Part shown: positions 44,314-53,494 of the stretch, one piece after another
How the letters are laid out: each line of letters starts with the position of its first letter
How positions within the stretch are numbered: the stretch's first letter is position 1
From: Aliiroseovarius sp. M344
GTDB taxonomy: Bacteria > Pseudomonadota > Alphaproteobacteria > Rhodobacterales > Rhodobacteraceae
DNA: 64,000 nucleotides
Assembly: GCF_025140835.1 (NCBI RefSeq)
Contig: NZ_CP081153.1
Span: 1,116,001-1,180,000, forward strand
Direction of reading: 5' to 3'
Notes under the pieces: generated by a model
Database searches by the model: none
What the model was told of the DNA's origin: nothing
The model's input: the letters and a program-made list of their open reading frames with translations, nothing else
Program-made: the position numbers and the translations under genes

Positions 44314-45399
44314 ATGACAATCAGATACGGCCTGATCGGGTCAGGCATGATGGGGCAGGAGCACATCCGAAACCTCAACCTTTTAGATGGGTGCGAGGTA
44401 GCGGCCATTGCGGACCCTGATGAAGGAATGCGTAACTTGTCGGTCGAGACCGCAAACGGTGCCGCGCAGGGTTTTGCCAATTACAAGGATATGCTGTCGG
44501 CCGGGCTTTGTGATGCGGTGGTGGTGGTGTCACCCAACGATACCCACCACGCGATCATGATGGATATCCTGGATACAAATCTGCCGATCCTGTGCGAAAA
44601 ACCTCTATGCACAACAGCTGACCATTGCCGCGAGGTTCTGTCCAAATCGCAAACCCGCACCGCCCCGGTATGGGTCGCGATGGAATACCGTTACATGCCG
44701 CCGGTCCAACGCCTGTTGGCCGAGGTCGCGTCAGGCACAGCAGGCACGCCGCGCATGATGTCGATCCGCGAACACCGTTTTCCGTTTTTGGAAAAGGTTG
44801 GTGATTGGAACCGATTTAACGCCCGTACGGGCGGCACTCTGGTCGAAAAATGCTGCCATTTCTGGGACTTGATGCGCGTCGTGCTTGAAAGCGATCCAGT
44901 GCGTGTCTATGCCTCTGCAGCAGCAGACGTGAACCATCAGGATGAACAATATGATGGCCACACGCCCGACATCATCGACAACGCCTTTGTCACCGTCGAT
45001 TTCGCAAATGGCGCACGTGGGCTGCTGGACCTGTGCATGTTTGCAGAAGGGTCGTATTGGCAAGAAGTGATCTCGGTCACCGGGGCCAAAGCACGCGTGG
45101 ATGCCAAAGTGCCGGGTCCTGCGCGGTTTAGCGTGGACGGAAAGGAACGCGCCTCTGAGATCGAGATTAGCCACCGAGACAGCAAAGAGATCATCCGCGA
45201 AGAGGTTGAAGTCGACGAGACAGTTCTGGCCGCAGGGGATCACCACGGCTCAACCTTCTTCCAGCACAAGCGTTTTCGCGATCTGGTGGTGTCGGGGATT
45301 GGTAAGCCTGAGGTGTCGCTTGAGGATGGGCTTTGGTCTGTTCGCGTGGGTGAAGCTGCCGAGAAAAGCGCCAGAACGGGACAGGCGGTGACCCTATGA
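44314..45399 (+). CDS. Gfo/Idh/MocA family oxidoreductase
   Basis: A 361-residue NAD(P)-dependent oxidoreductase. The Rossmann motif YGLIGSGMMGQEHIRNLNL, the cofactor-binding VVVVSPNDTHHAIMMDILDT and the catalytic-lysine motif PILCEKPLCTT are present; HFWDLMRVVLE carries the usual active-site His/Asp. The family oxidises sugar or inositol hydroxyls. The ATG at 44314 is one base after the isomerase stop; an upstream in-frame start would lie inside the isomerase gene. Its step in this pathway is not obvious if the route is isomerase-kinase-aldolase, so it may serve a second substrate. Confidence 0.88.
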   Translation: MTIRYGLIGSGMMGQEHIRNLNLLDGCEVAAIADPDEGMRNLSVETANGAAQGFANYKDMLSAGLCDAVVVVSPNDTHHAIMMDILDTNLPILCEKPLCTTADHCREVLSKSQTRTAPVWVAMEYRYMPPVQRLLAEVASGTAGTPRMMSIREHRFPFLEKVGDWNRFNARTGGTLVEKCCHFWDLMRVVLESDPVRVYASAAADVNHQDEQYDGHTPDIIDNAFVTVDFANGARGLLDLCMFAEGSYWQEVISVTGAKARVDAKVPGPARFSVDGKERASEIEISHRDSKEIIREEVEVDETVLAAGDHHGSTFFQHKRFRDLVVSGIGKPEVSLEDGLWSVRVGEAAEKSARTGQAVTL

Positions 45400-46388
45400 T
45401 TGAGGAATTCGGCACACTTCCAACCGGTGAAACTGTCCATCGGCTGCGCCTTGAGGGCGGTGGACTGACGGGGCACATCTTAACATATGGCGCAATTCTG
45501 CAAGACCTTCGCTTAGAGGGCCACGACGCGCCGCTGGTGCTTGGGTTCCCCGAATTTGCGCCTTACCTGACCCATTCTCCTTATTTTGGGGCCATTGCAG
45601 GCCGCTGCGCCAACCGCATCCGCGATGGGCATCTGGAACTGGATGGGCAGACCTTCCAACTTGATCGCAACTTTATCGGTAAGCACAGCTTGCACGGTGG
45701 TGCGGTCAGCATGGGTAAGCAGCTTTGGGCGGTTGTGGACTACGGATCGGATCATGCAACGCTTGAGATCACGCTGCCCGATGGGCACATGGGTTATCCC
45801 GGCAATCTAACTGTAAAGGTCCATTTCACATTGCTTGAGGGCGGTGTGCTGGACATTCGGATGGAGGCGGAATCCGACGCGCCCACGCTCTGTAATCTGG
45901 CACATCATTCCTATTTCAAGCTGGATGATAGCGAGACGATTTCAGACCATCTGTTCAAGGTGAACGCAGATCGCTACTTACCTGTGAATGATGAGCTTAT
46001 CCCGACTGGAGAGGAGCGGTCTGTCGCGGAAACACCTTTTGATTACAGTGCCTTGTCGCCGGTCTCTCAAGCGTCACCGGTGGATCACAACTTTTGCCTA
46101 TCGCGCCAACGAACCGGGCTACGCTCTGTGGCGTGGTTGGTCAGTCCACTGTCAAACCTGACGATGGAGTGCCGGACCACCGAACCGGGGCTTCAAATCT
46201 ATGACGGGGGCAAGATCAACATTGACCTGCCGGGCTTAAACGGACGTGAGATGATAGCGCATGCGGGCCTTGCAATGGAGCCGCAAATCTGGCCCGACGC
46301 CAACCACCACAGCGTGTTCCCCCAAGCCCTTCTGAGGCCGGGTGAAACCTACCGTCAACACACGCAATTTGCATTTTCGAAGGAATGA
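45396..46388 (+). CDS. Aldose 1-epimerase (galactose mutarotase family)
   Basis: A 330-residue mutarotase. YFGAIAGRCANRIRDGHLEL, the substrate-binding NFIGKHSLHGG, the catalytic His in NLAHHSYFKLDD, and the Glu region GLAMEPQIWPDANHHSVFPQ are all present. It speeds interconversion of sugar anomers after uptake. Its start overlaps the oxidoreductase stop (ATGA at 45396). A mutarotase paired with a kinase, aldolase and isomerase is also found in sulfoquinovose operons of enterobacteria (YihR). Confidence 0.9.
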   Translation: MIEEFGTLPTGETVHRLRLEGGGLTGHILTYGAILQDLRLEGHDAPLVLGFPEFAPYLTHSPYFGAIAGRCANRIRDGHLELDGQTFQLDRNFIGKHSLHGGAVSMGKQLWAVVDYGSDHATLEITLPDGHMGYPGNLTVKVHFTLLEGGVLDIRMEAESDAPTLCNLAHHSYFKLDDSETISDHLFKVNADRYLPVNDELIPTGEERSVAETPFDYSALSPVSQASPVDHNFCLSRQRTGLRSVAWLVSPLSNLTMECRTTEPGLQIYDGGKINIDLPGLNGREMIAHAGLAMEPQIWPDANHHSVFPQALLRPGETYRQHTQFAFSKE

Positions 46389-46390
46389 AC

Positions 46391-47845
46391 ATGAGCAACT
46401 TCAATGGCTTGATGGTGGAAGCTAATCTGATTGGTGGCCGGTGGGTCGGATCGGATGCAGGTGGCACAATTAACGTGATCAACCCCGCGACCGGCGAGGT
46501 TATCGGCACAGTCCCCAATGGTGGAACGGATGAAACCAATCGCGCAATCGCAGCGGCGAATGCGGCCTTTCCGGACTGGTCCAAATCGAACCTGATGACA
46601 CGTGTCACGTTGCTGCACAGCCTGCATGACGCCCTGATGGACAATCAAGAGGACCTCGCCCAGCTTCTGACTGCAGAACAAGGCAAACCCATTTTCGAAG
46701 CGCGCGGCGAAATTGCCATCGGGGCGGCCTATATCCGTTGGTTTGCCGAAGAAATTCGCCGTGCAAAAGGCGAGATTGTACCAGCCCCAACCGCAGATCG
46801 CAGGCTTCTTGTAACGCACCACCCCGTGGGCGTGGTGGCCGCGATCACCCCATGGAACTTCCCGTCGTCAATGCTGGCACGCAAGCTTGGACCTGCGCTC
46901 GCAGCGGGCTGTACAGTTGTTGCAAAGCCAGCAACTGCCACGCCGTATTCCGGACTTGTCTGGGGAAAACTGTGCGAGGATGTGGGTTTCCCAGCGGGTG
47001 TGGTAAACATCGTCACGGGGTCTGCCCGTCAGGTCGGCGGCGCCATCATGGACAGCCCGGATGTGCGCAAGGTGACCTTCACAGGCTCCACCGAGGTGGG
47101 AAAAACGCTGATCCGCCAGTCTGCGGATACCGTCAAGAAAGTCTCGATGGAACTTGGTGGCAACGCACCCTTCATTGTCTTTGACGATGCGGATGTCGAT
47201 GCCGCCATCGAGGGCGCAATGATCGCGAAGTTTCGCAATATGGGGCAGACCTGCGTTTGCACCAACCGTTTTTACGTGCAGGCAGGTATCCACGACGCTT
47301 TCGTTGCGAAATTGAAAGAGGCGGTTGCCGCTTTGGTGGTCGGAAACGGGGCCGAGGATGGAGTCCAGCAAGGCCCGCTGATCGACGATGGCGCGGTGAC
47401 GAAGGTCGAAGAATTGATCTCGGACGCCAAATCCAAGGGCGGCAACGTTGTTCAGGGCGGCAAACGCCATGGCAATGGCGGCACGTTCTTTGAACCCACA
47501 ATCATCACCGGCGCGACGGATGATATGCAATTTGCCACGGACGAGATATTTGGCCCCCTTGCCGCTGTGTTCAAGTTTGACGATGAAGCCGAAGCGATAG
47601 AGGCCGCGAATGCAACCGAATATGGTTTGGCTGCCTATGCCTATACACGTGACCTTGGCCGCACATTCCGTCTGAATGATGGTCTGGACTATGGTCTGAT
47701 CGGCATCAATTCCGGGCTGATCACCACCGTCGAAGCGCCGTTCGGTGGGTTGAAGGAAAGTGGCATGGGTAAGGAAGGTGGCAGCCAGGGCTTGGACGAC
47801 TATCTTGAAACGAAATACATGTGTGTCGCTGGGCTTAGCAGCTAA
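46391..47845 (+). CDS. NAD(P)-dependent aldehyde dehydrogenase, GabD-like
   Basis: A 484-residue aldehyde dehydrogenase of the succinate-semialdehyde subfamily. ITPWNFPSSMLARKLGPALA, the Glu in VSMELGGNAPFIVFDDADVD and the nucleophile in KFRNMGQTCVCTNRFYVQ are seen. The ATG at 46391 is 6 bases after AAGGA; an ATG at 46385 is too close to that site. In this operon it would oxidise the aldehyde released by the aldolase. Known sulfolactaldehyde and lactaldehyde dehydrogenases belong to this broad family, so the substrate remains open. Confidence 0.9.
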   Translation: MSNFNGLMVEANLIGGRWVGSDAGGTINVINPATGEVIGTVPNGGTDETNRAIAAANAAFPDWSKSNLMTRVTLLHSLHDALMDNQEDLAQLLTAEQGKPIFEARGEIAIGAAYIRWFAEEIRRAKGEIVPAPTADRRLLVTHHPVGVVAAITPWNFPSSMLARKLGPALAAGCTVVAKPATATPYSGLVWGKLCEDVGFPAGVVNIVTGSARQVGGAIMDSPDVRKVTFTGSTEVGKTLIRQSADTVKKVSMELGGNAPFIVFDDADVDAAIEGAMIAKFRNMGQTCVCTNRFYVQAGIHDAFVAKLKEAVAALVVGNGAEDGVQQGPLIDDGAVTKVEELISDAKSKGGNVVQGGKRHGNGGTFFEPTIITGATDDMQFATDEIFGPLAAVFKFDDEAEAIEAANATEYGLAAYAYTRDLGRTFRLNDGLDYGLIGINSGLITTVEAPFGGLKESGMGKEGGSQGLDDYLETKYMCVAGLSS

Positions 47846-47869
47846 AGCGCACCAATAGGGGACAGCGCC

Positions 47870-49300
47870 ATGTCTGACTTCTCACAACCCTCTGAGGCCA
47901 CTCTTGATAAGCTGAAAAAGGTTGTCGGAGAAGGAGACTGGCGCCCGAGTTCAGAGGCCGCGCGCTACTTCGAAGACCCGCGCGGTCGGTTTACAGGACA
48001 GGCTTGCCTGATCGTAATGCCAGAAACAACAGAAGAGGTGTCCCGGATTGTCAGGATCTGCAATGAGGAGCGGCTGGGTCTAATCCCTTACGGCGGTGGT
48101 ACAGGTGTTGTCGCGGGGCAATTGTCGCCCGATAGCGGCAATGCCATCATCCTGTCGCTTGAACGCATGAACCGAATTCGTCAAGTCATGCCCGAGGATT
48201 TCGCCTTGGTGGCCGAGGCCGGGTGTATCCTTGAGAATATCCATGCCGCCGCAAGTGAGCATGGGTTGGTTTATCCTCTCAGTATGGCATCGAAAGGCAG
48301 TTGTACCGTTGGGGGCAATCTGGCGACCAATGCCGGCGGTATTCAGGTGCTGCGCCACGGAAACGCGCGCGATCTGTGCCTTGGCGTTGAAGCGGTGCTT
48401 CCCTCGGGCGACGTGATCAGCGAGCTTCGTCCCCTGCGCAAGAACAACACTGGATACGATTTACGCCACTTGCTTGCGGGAAGCGAGGGCACACTTGGCA
48501 TCATCACAGCGGCTACGCTTGTATTAAAACCCCAAGACCCAGAAACCGTCACAGCACTTTGTGCCTCACCCTCGTTGAATGGGGCGCTTCGACTGTTTCA
48601 GCAACTGCGTAAAGATCTGGGTGAAAGCTTGTCTGGGATTGAGTTGCTGAGCAATTTTGGAATTGACCTCGTCACCCAACATTTCCCCAACCTGAAAAAC
48701 CCGATTGGTCAGGTTTGTGACTGGTATCTTCTGGTCGAGGTTGGCGGTCAGGCTGGCCTGACGGACCGGGTGCAAGCTTCGTTGGCAAGTTGTATGGAAA
48801 AAGGGTTATTACCCGATGCGGTCGTTGCCAGCTCTGAAGCGCAAAGAGCCGGATTGTGGGACTTGAGGGAGAACACGCCCGAAGCCAACCGAATGACAGG
48901 CGCAATCTGTAACAGCGATACCTCTGTGCCGCTTAGCCTGATTGACCGTTTCATCACGAAAACACATGAGGCAGTTATGGGCCTAAATCCGGGTTTGCGC
49001 ATCAACAGTTACGGCCATGTCGGTGACGGCAATATTCACCACAATGTTTTCCCTCCAGAAGGCGTTGAGAAGGCCGATTTCGTCGCGGCAAACCCCGCGA
49101 TAATAGAGTTGATCCGTGAAACGATTAATGAAGTGACCGAAGACTGCGGTGGGTCGATCAGCGCCGAGCACGGGATTGGGCGGCTGAAGATCAATGACCT
49201 CAATCGATATAGCGGCCGCGCGAAACTGGACGCGATCAGGACTATCAAGGATGCACTGGACCCAAACAACATCATGAATCCTGGTGCACTTGTCAGCTGA
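47870..49300 (+). CDS. FAD-linked 2-hydroxyacid dehydrogenase (GlcD/D-lactate dehydrogenase family)
   Basis: A 476-residue flavoprotein of the VAO fold. FAD binding is at [20 protein letters not shown] and [20 protein letters not shown]; the catalytic metal and substrate region is [19 protein letters not shown] and [13 protein letters not shown]. The C-terminal [15 protein letters not shown] is standard. It would oxidise a 2-hydroxyacid, plausibly the acid made by the preceding aldehyde dehydrogenase (lactate or a substituted lactate). It is the last gene of the operon; an IS6-type remnant begins 3 bases after its stop. Confidence 0.9.
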   Translation: MSDFSQPSEATLDKLKKVVGEGDWRPSSEAARYFEDPRGRFTGQACLIVMPETTEEVSRIVRICNEERLGLIPYGGGTGVVAGQLSPDSGNAIILSLERMNRIRQVMPEDFALVAEAGCILENIHAAASEHGLVYPLSMASKGSCTVGGNLATNAGGIQVLRHGNARDLCLGVEAVLPSGDVISELRPLRKNNTGYDLRHLLAGSEGTLGIITAATLVLKPQDPETVTALCASPSLNGALRLFQQLRKDLGESLSGIELLSNFGIDLVTQHFPNLKNPIGQVCDWYLLVEVGGQAGLTDRVQASLASCMEKGLLPDAVVASSEAQRAGLWDLRENTPEANRMTGAICNSDTSVPLSLIDRFITKTHEAVMGLNPGLRINSYGHVGDGNIHHNVFPPEGVEKADFVAANPAIIELIRETINEVTEDCGGSISAEHGIGRLKINDLNRYSGRAKLDAIRTIKDALDPNNIMNPGALVS

Positions 49301-49303
49301 CAA

Positions 49304-49637
49304 ATGGTTCAGGGGCGCGGCTTCGACTTCAGTCACGAAACGGTGCGGTAATAGTGAAACCGTTTTGGCCGATGTTCGCCGCTGATTTCCGGAAAAACCG
49401 AGTCAACCGGATGCGTTCTTACTCAAACTGGCAGTGGCACCTGGATGAGGTGTTTGTGAAGGTTTAAGGAGAAACGCACTGCCTGTGGCGAGCTTTGGAT
49501 CACGAGGTCGAATTGCTGGATAACTATGTCACCAAGCGTCGAGATCGCAGTGCAGCGTTGAAATTCCTCACAAAATCCATGAAGCGGCACGACCAACCGC
49601 CGCTCTCGCCGAGTGGCGCTGGTTTTGTTCCATCTAA
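49304..49637 (+). pseudogene. Decayed IS6-family transposase
   Basis: Three frames together spell an IS6-type transposase. MVQGRGFDFSHETVR starts at 49304 and runs into three stops. NRFG/PFWPMFAADFRKNRVN continues in another frame with RMRSYSNWQWHLDEVFVKV, a TAA stop, then GETHCLWRALDHEVELLDNY and VTKRRDRSAALKFL. After KSMKRHDQP the sequence jumps frame to TAALAEWRWF (to 49637), which corresponds to the far C-terminus of IS6 transposases; roughly 90 codons between are missing. Frameshifts, a nonsense codon and an internal deletion show it is dead. Terminal inverted repeats were not found. Confidence 0.82.
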
Positions 49638-49807
49638 GTTCCGGCATTTCGCACAACTGAGACTGGTTCGAATTCGTCTGACAGCACCGCCACCCACATC
49701 CTTGAGATATACTGGCTCGCGTCATTCTTCAGCTTGGCGGCAAGCAGACCGGTCCTCACAGATTTCGGAATCGCAACGTGGACTGAAGGCAGGCTAGGCC
49801 GAGCCTC

Positions 49808-50011
49808 TCACATCGCCTCCAACGTATGAACCAAACCATTGCGGATGTGCTCTTCCAGAAGGCGTTTCGCCTTTTCGGCATCTCTTGCCAGTGCCGCATC
49901 GAACATCGCCTTGTGTTCAACTGAGACCTCTTCGCCGCGAAAAGTCAGCACCAGCATCTGGTTGCGAAAGAATTTGTCAAAAAGTGTAGAGTGAAGCGCA
50001 TTGCGCGCCGC
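49808..50011 (-). pseudogene. C-terminal fragment of a GntR-family (FCD domain) regulator
   Basis: About 67 codons in one frame end with TGA at 49808-49810 and read, in part, LHSTLFDKFFRNQMLVLTFR and AALARDAEKAKRLLEEHIRN. This is the end of an FCD ligand-binding domain, as in GntR regulators. A stop codon lies immediately upstream at 50012-50014, and no helix-turn-helix portion is present between there and the kinase gene at 50214, so only the C-terminal stump remains. It sits beside the IS6 remnant, which may have caused the loss. Confidence 0.8.
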
Positions 50012-50213
50012 TCACACTGTTCTGTTGTTGTGAGGTAACGGCAAAAGGGTCTGCTTAAGCATGACGCGTCGATCCCTGTCCATATGCGGGCCCGGACTGC
50101 GCTGGTGTGTGTGAATTTGTACCTCTTACCGGTCGCCCAAATTGATAAGCCTAGGGTCCGTCATCGGACTTTGGTCTATGTTTTGATATAGCGTCTGGTG
50201 TTAAACCGAAGTC

Positions 50214-51614
50214 ATGAAAAGGATTGCTGACGCTTACCTATGGCGCGATCTAACACTGCCGGGCCAGTTTCTATTGGCAGGTGCTGTCGTGATGATTGGC
50301 GCAATGATTCTTGTCGGAAACTGGATATCACAACGGATCGAAGATGCGGTTGTTCAAAACTCAGCATCGTCCGCCGCCCTTTTTATGGAGAGCTTTGTAT
50401 CGCCGTTGAGCCAGGAACTGGCCGAAACCGATACGCTGTCTGCACCGGCACGTCAGGCCCTGGCCGAGATGTTTGACGGGACGACGCTTGGCGAACGCGT
50501 GGTATCTTACAAAATTTGGCTTAAGGGCGGACGGGTTGTGCATGCGTCAGACCCGACGCTTATTGGTCGAGAATTTGAGCCATCGGATGAACTGAAGCGC
50601 GCATGGGCAGGCGAAGTCGCATCCTCCTTCGAGGACCTCAATGATCTGGAGAATGAAGCCGAAGCCGCGCTGGGCGTCGCGCTGCTGGAAGTTTACAGCC
50701 CAATTCGACAGGTCTGGACCGGCGAGGTGATTGCCGTGGCCGAATTCTATGAGACCGCAGCGCAACTGGATGCTGATCTCGAAAACGCACGCCAAACCAG
50801 TTGGCTGATTGTCGGCGGCGTGTTTTTGACCAGCGGCTTGCTGCTTTTCTGGATTGTGCAGGCCGGAGGGCGAACCATACGACATCAGCGACAGGCTTTG
50901 TCAGAACAGCTGGCCAAGACAGAACACATTTCCGCGCAGAACGCCAATTTGCGCCAAAGAGCGGTCGCCGCGTCTTCAAGGGCCACAGCCCAGACCGAGC
51001 AAGCCATTCGGCGCATAGGGTCCGATCTGCATGACGGGCCGGCGCAATACCTGTCACTCGCGTCTTTAAGGTTGGATGGGGCACTTGGTGCGAAAAAAGC
51101 CCAATCAAAAGACGCAGAACGGGTCCGCGAAGCGCTGGACAAGGCGCTTGATGAGCTGCGGATAATCTCTAGGGGCCTTGCATTGCCCGACCTCGATCAA
51201 CTGGGTATCGCTGCCCTGATGGACCGCGCGATGCAGGACCATCATCGGCAAACCGGTTTGGAAATCACGGTCGATCGGACCTTTGAAACCGAACCTCCGC
51301 TGAATTATGCTCAGAAACTTTGTGTGTTCCGTTTTCTGCAGGAAACGCTCTCGAATGCCAGCCGTCACGCTGATGTTGCCAAGGTGCAGGTAATTGCAAA
51401 TGCCGACCGTCATGCTTTCACGATTTCCGTCGCTGACAAGGGGCGAGGATTTGAGACCGCGCAGCCCCGCGAAGTTCGCCCGGACGGTGGGCAAGGCCTG
51501 TTTGGGCTCGCGGATCGGGCCGAAAGCATTGGTGGAAGCCTTGCTGTCACCTCAACTGTCGGCGAAGGCACGACGCTTTCCCTGACACTTCCATTTGAAG
51601 AGATTGGATCATGA
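50214..51614 (+). CDS. Sensor histidine kinase (NarL/UhpB type, HisKA_3)
   Basis: A 466-residue membrane sensor. One membrane helix (about 18-38) leads to a periplasmic domain of about 150 residues, and a second helix lies at about 196-216. A coiled-coil linker follows; the phospho-acceptor is His273 in IGSDLHDGPAQYLSLASLRL. The ATPase domain has FLQETLSNASRHADVAKV, VADKGRGFE and DGGQGLFGLADRAESIGG. It is translationally coupled (ATGA) to the response regulator. The signal is unknown. Two exported Asp/Arg-rich proteins encoded just downstream on the opposite strand may belong to the same response. Confidence 0.9.
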   Translation: MKRIADAYLWRDLTLPGQFLLAGAVVMIGAMILVGNWISQRIEDAVVQNSASSAALFMESFVSPLSQELAETDTLSAPARQALAEMFDGTTLGERVVSYKIWLKGGRVVHASDPTLIGREFEPSDELKRAWAGEVASSFEDLNDLENEAEAALGVALLEVYSPIRQVWTGEVIAVAEFYETAAQLDADLENARQTSWLIVGGVFLTSGLLLFWIVQAGGRTIRHQRQALSEQLAKTEHISAQNANLRQRAVAASSRATAQTEQAIRRIGSDLHDGPAQYLSLASLRLDGALGAKKAQSKDAERVREALDKALDELRIISRGLALPDLDQLGIAALMDRAMQDHHRQTGLEITVDRTFETEPPLNYAQKLCVFRFLQETLSNASRHADVAKVQVIANADRHAFTISVADKGRGFETAQPREVRPDGGQGLFGLADRAESIGGSLAVTSTVGEGTTLSLTLPFEEIGS

Positions 51615-52249
51615 CCATTCGTATTATTCTGGCAGATGACCACCCCATTTTCCGTGACGGGCTTGTGCACAGTATTGAGGAGACGGGCGCGTTTACCGTC
51701 ATGGGTGTTGGTGGGTCTGCCGATGACGCGGTCAATTTGGCCGAGCAACATCGCCCGGATATCGCGCTTCTGGATCTGTCGATGCCGGGCAGCGGTATCA
51801 CAGCCGCTAGTCGGATATCGCAAGCTGGCACCGCCAAGGCTGTTGCGATGCTGACCGTGTCCGAAGACGGAGAGGACGTTACCGCCGCGATGCAGGCAGG
51901 GGCGACCGGTTACGTGCTGAAAGGTGTGTCTGCGGCAGAATTGCGAGACATTTTGACCAGGATCGCCGCCGGTGAAGCACATGTGTCTCCGGGGCTGGCG
52001 GCCCAAATGCTGCGCATCATGCAATCTGAAAAAACGGTAGAGCGACAACCCATTGATGATCTGACCAAGCGCGAGGAAGAGATATTGAAAGGGGTGGCAG
52101 CGGGCAAAAGCAACAAGGAAATCGGGCGTGACCTGAACATTCAGGAAAAAACGGTCAAACACTATATGACCATTGTCCTAAGCAAACTACAGGCCCGCAA
52201 CCGTGTCGAAGCGGCGCTGATCGCGCAAAAGGCATGGGGAAAGAAGTAG
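51611..52249 (+). CDS. LuxR/NarL family response regulator
   Basis: A 212-residue regulator. The receiver domain has the acidic pair DD at 9-10, the phospho-acceptor Asp55 in IALLDLSMPG, and the conserved Thr/Lys (TVSEDGED, GYVLKGVS). The C-terminal GerE helix-turn-helix is LTKREEEILKGVAAGKSNKE followed by IGRDLNIQEKTVKHYMTIVL. It starts inside the kinase stop codon. Its stop (52249) directly abuts the end of the convergent Asp/Arg-rich gene. Confidence 0.92.
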   Translation: MTIRIILADDHPIFRDGLVHSIEETGAFTVMGVGGSADDAVNLAEQHRPDIALLDLSMPGSGITAASRISQAGTAKAVAMLTVSEDGEDVTAAMQAGATGYVLKGVSAAELRDILTRIAAGEAHVSPGLAAQMLRIMQSEKTVERQPIDDLTKREEEILKGVAAGKSNKEIGRDLNIQEKTVKHYMTIVLSKLQARNRVEAALIAQKAWGKK

Positions 52250-52747
52250 TTACTGGGTCACGGCTGCGCGCATGCGCTCAAGGTCTTTGGCTGTTGCAGC
52301 TCGGCGCGTGACCGTTCTGCCCTCGGGGTCTACCAAGATATAACGTCCGTTCAAAATCCGTTCGTCCCAGCCATTTGAATAGCGCAGGTGCAAGTTGGCG
52401 ATCACGCCGCTAGGTGATCGTTCTAGGCCGCCGCTTGCTGTGCCTTTAGACCGACTTGATTCCTCGTCGTCTCTGTCCCTGTCGCGATCATCATCTCGAT
52501 CATCGTCATCATCATCGCGGTCGTCGTCCCGACCATCTCTCCTGCCGCTTCTGTCATCATCTCGGTCACTTCCCGAGCCACTGTGATCGTCGTCGTCATC
52601 GTCGTCATCTCCGCCTCGACCGCGACCCTTGTCGGCAAGCGCGTAGTCAGCACCCAGCACCAACTTTCCGTCCAATGTCTTTTTGACAGTGAACGGCATA
52701 GGCATAAAAAAGAGGGCCAAACATATGATCTTGAGAAACCTGGACAT
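52250..52747 (-). CDS. Exported Asp/Arg-rich low-complexity protein with a small C-terminal domain
   Basis: A 165-residue protein starting with a signal-like hydrophobic stretch (MSRFLKIICLALFFMPMPF) behind AGGAG. Residues about 40-100 are almost entirely Asp and Arg with some Gly and Ser, including a run of eight Asp. After this comes a compact region (about 112-165), SGVIANLHLRYSNGWDERIL then NGRYILVDPEGRTVTRRAAT, that looks folded. The acidic repeat could bind Ca2+ or other cations or be disordered. No known family was recognised. It is convergent with, and abuts, the response regulator gene. Confidence 0.7.
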   Translation of the reverse strand: MSRFLKIICLALFFMPMPFTVKKTLDGKLVLGADYALADKGRGRGGDDDDDDDDHSGSGSDRDDDRSGRRDGRDDDRDDDDDDRDDDRDRDRDDEESSRSKGTASGGLERSPSGVIANLHLRYSNGWDERILNGRYILVDPEGRTVTRRAATAKDLERMRAAVTQ

Positions 52748-52877
52748 GGTGCTCCTGCAGCGTGTTTCGCCTGAACCCGTGCGTGGTCACGCACCCAATA
52801 GGATTACCCAAGGGTGCGTGATTTCGCATCAGACTATGGTCTGATATTTGCGTGAGTGGTGGCCGGAGTGGTTCAAT

Positions 52878-53255
52878 TCAGACCCGGCATTCCGGATGTT
52901 CCGCAACATCGCCCGGATCATCACAACCCGACCCGCCGGGGATACGGGGGCGATCCCGGCCGCTCGATCCATCATCGTCGCGATCACGATCACGCCCACG
53001 GTCATCATGATGATCATCATCGTGATCATGGTCACGATCATGGTCACGATCGCGGTCCCGGTCGCCGCCTCTGCCCCGGCCGCGACCTCGACGGGCGACC
53101 TCATAAGTGCCGTCGCCTTCTGTGACCACCGGAGCGGTCTCTGTCGACTGAAAGATCAGTTCGGACAAGATGCCGGGTGATGCAATCGTCGTACTGGGCG
53201 CGATTAGGCCTGCTGCCGTACAAAAAGCGCCTGCAATAAGGTGAAGTGGTTTCAT
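52878..53255 (-). CDS. Exported Asp/Arg/His-rich low-complexity protein
   Basis: A 125-residue protein with a signal peptide (MKPLHLIAGAFCTAAGLIAP, cleavage near TTIAS) behind AGGAGAAAGACG. Residues about 55-105 are Arg/Gly then Asp/Arg/His repeats (RDRDRDHDRDHDHDDDHHDD). The C-terminus PGGSGCDDPGDVAEHPECRV has two Cys. The nucleotide sequence includes a perfect tandem 12-mer. The ATG at 53255 was chosen over longer frames because the signal peptide starts there. It shares its composition with the neighbouring protein at 52250-52747 but lacks its C-terminal domain. Confidence 0.65.
   Translation of the reverse strand: MKPLHLIAGAFCTAAGLIAPSTTIASPGILSELIFQSTETAPVVTEGDGTYEVARRGRGRGRGGDRDRDRDHDRDHDHDDDHHDDRGRDRDRDDDGSSGRDRPRIPGGSGCDDPGDVAEHPECRV
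53024..53047. repeat. Tandem 12-base repeat in the Asp/His-rich gene
   Basis: GATCATGGTCAC occurs twice without a gap (53024-53035 and 53036-53047), followed by a degenerate third unit. It encodes the Asp-His-Asp-Arg periodicity on the minus strand and suggests repeat-number change by slippage. Confidence 0.8.
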
Positions 53256-53494
53256 CGTCTTTCTCCTGATGTGTTCAATTGACACCCTCAGGTTTTCAGG
53301 TGTGGGCTGATCGCGATATCGACAAAAGGCCCTGCCTTTTCTGGCAAAGGTCGGGTGTTGTTTTGGACCTAGGTCTGAAACCAAGCCACCCGGGCGCGCA
53401 AGGCGCGTGAACGAACTAAATAGCCCGCGGCGAAACCAAACCGTATCGCCCATCAAAGCGACCACAGTGCCATGATGTGCTTGAATTCGAAACC

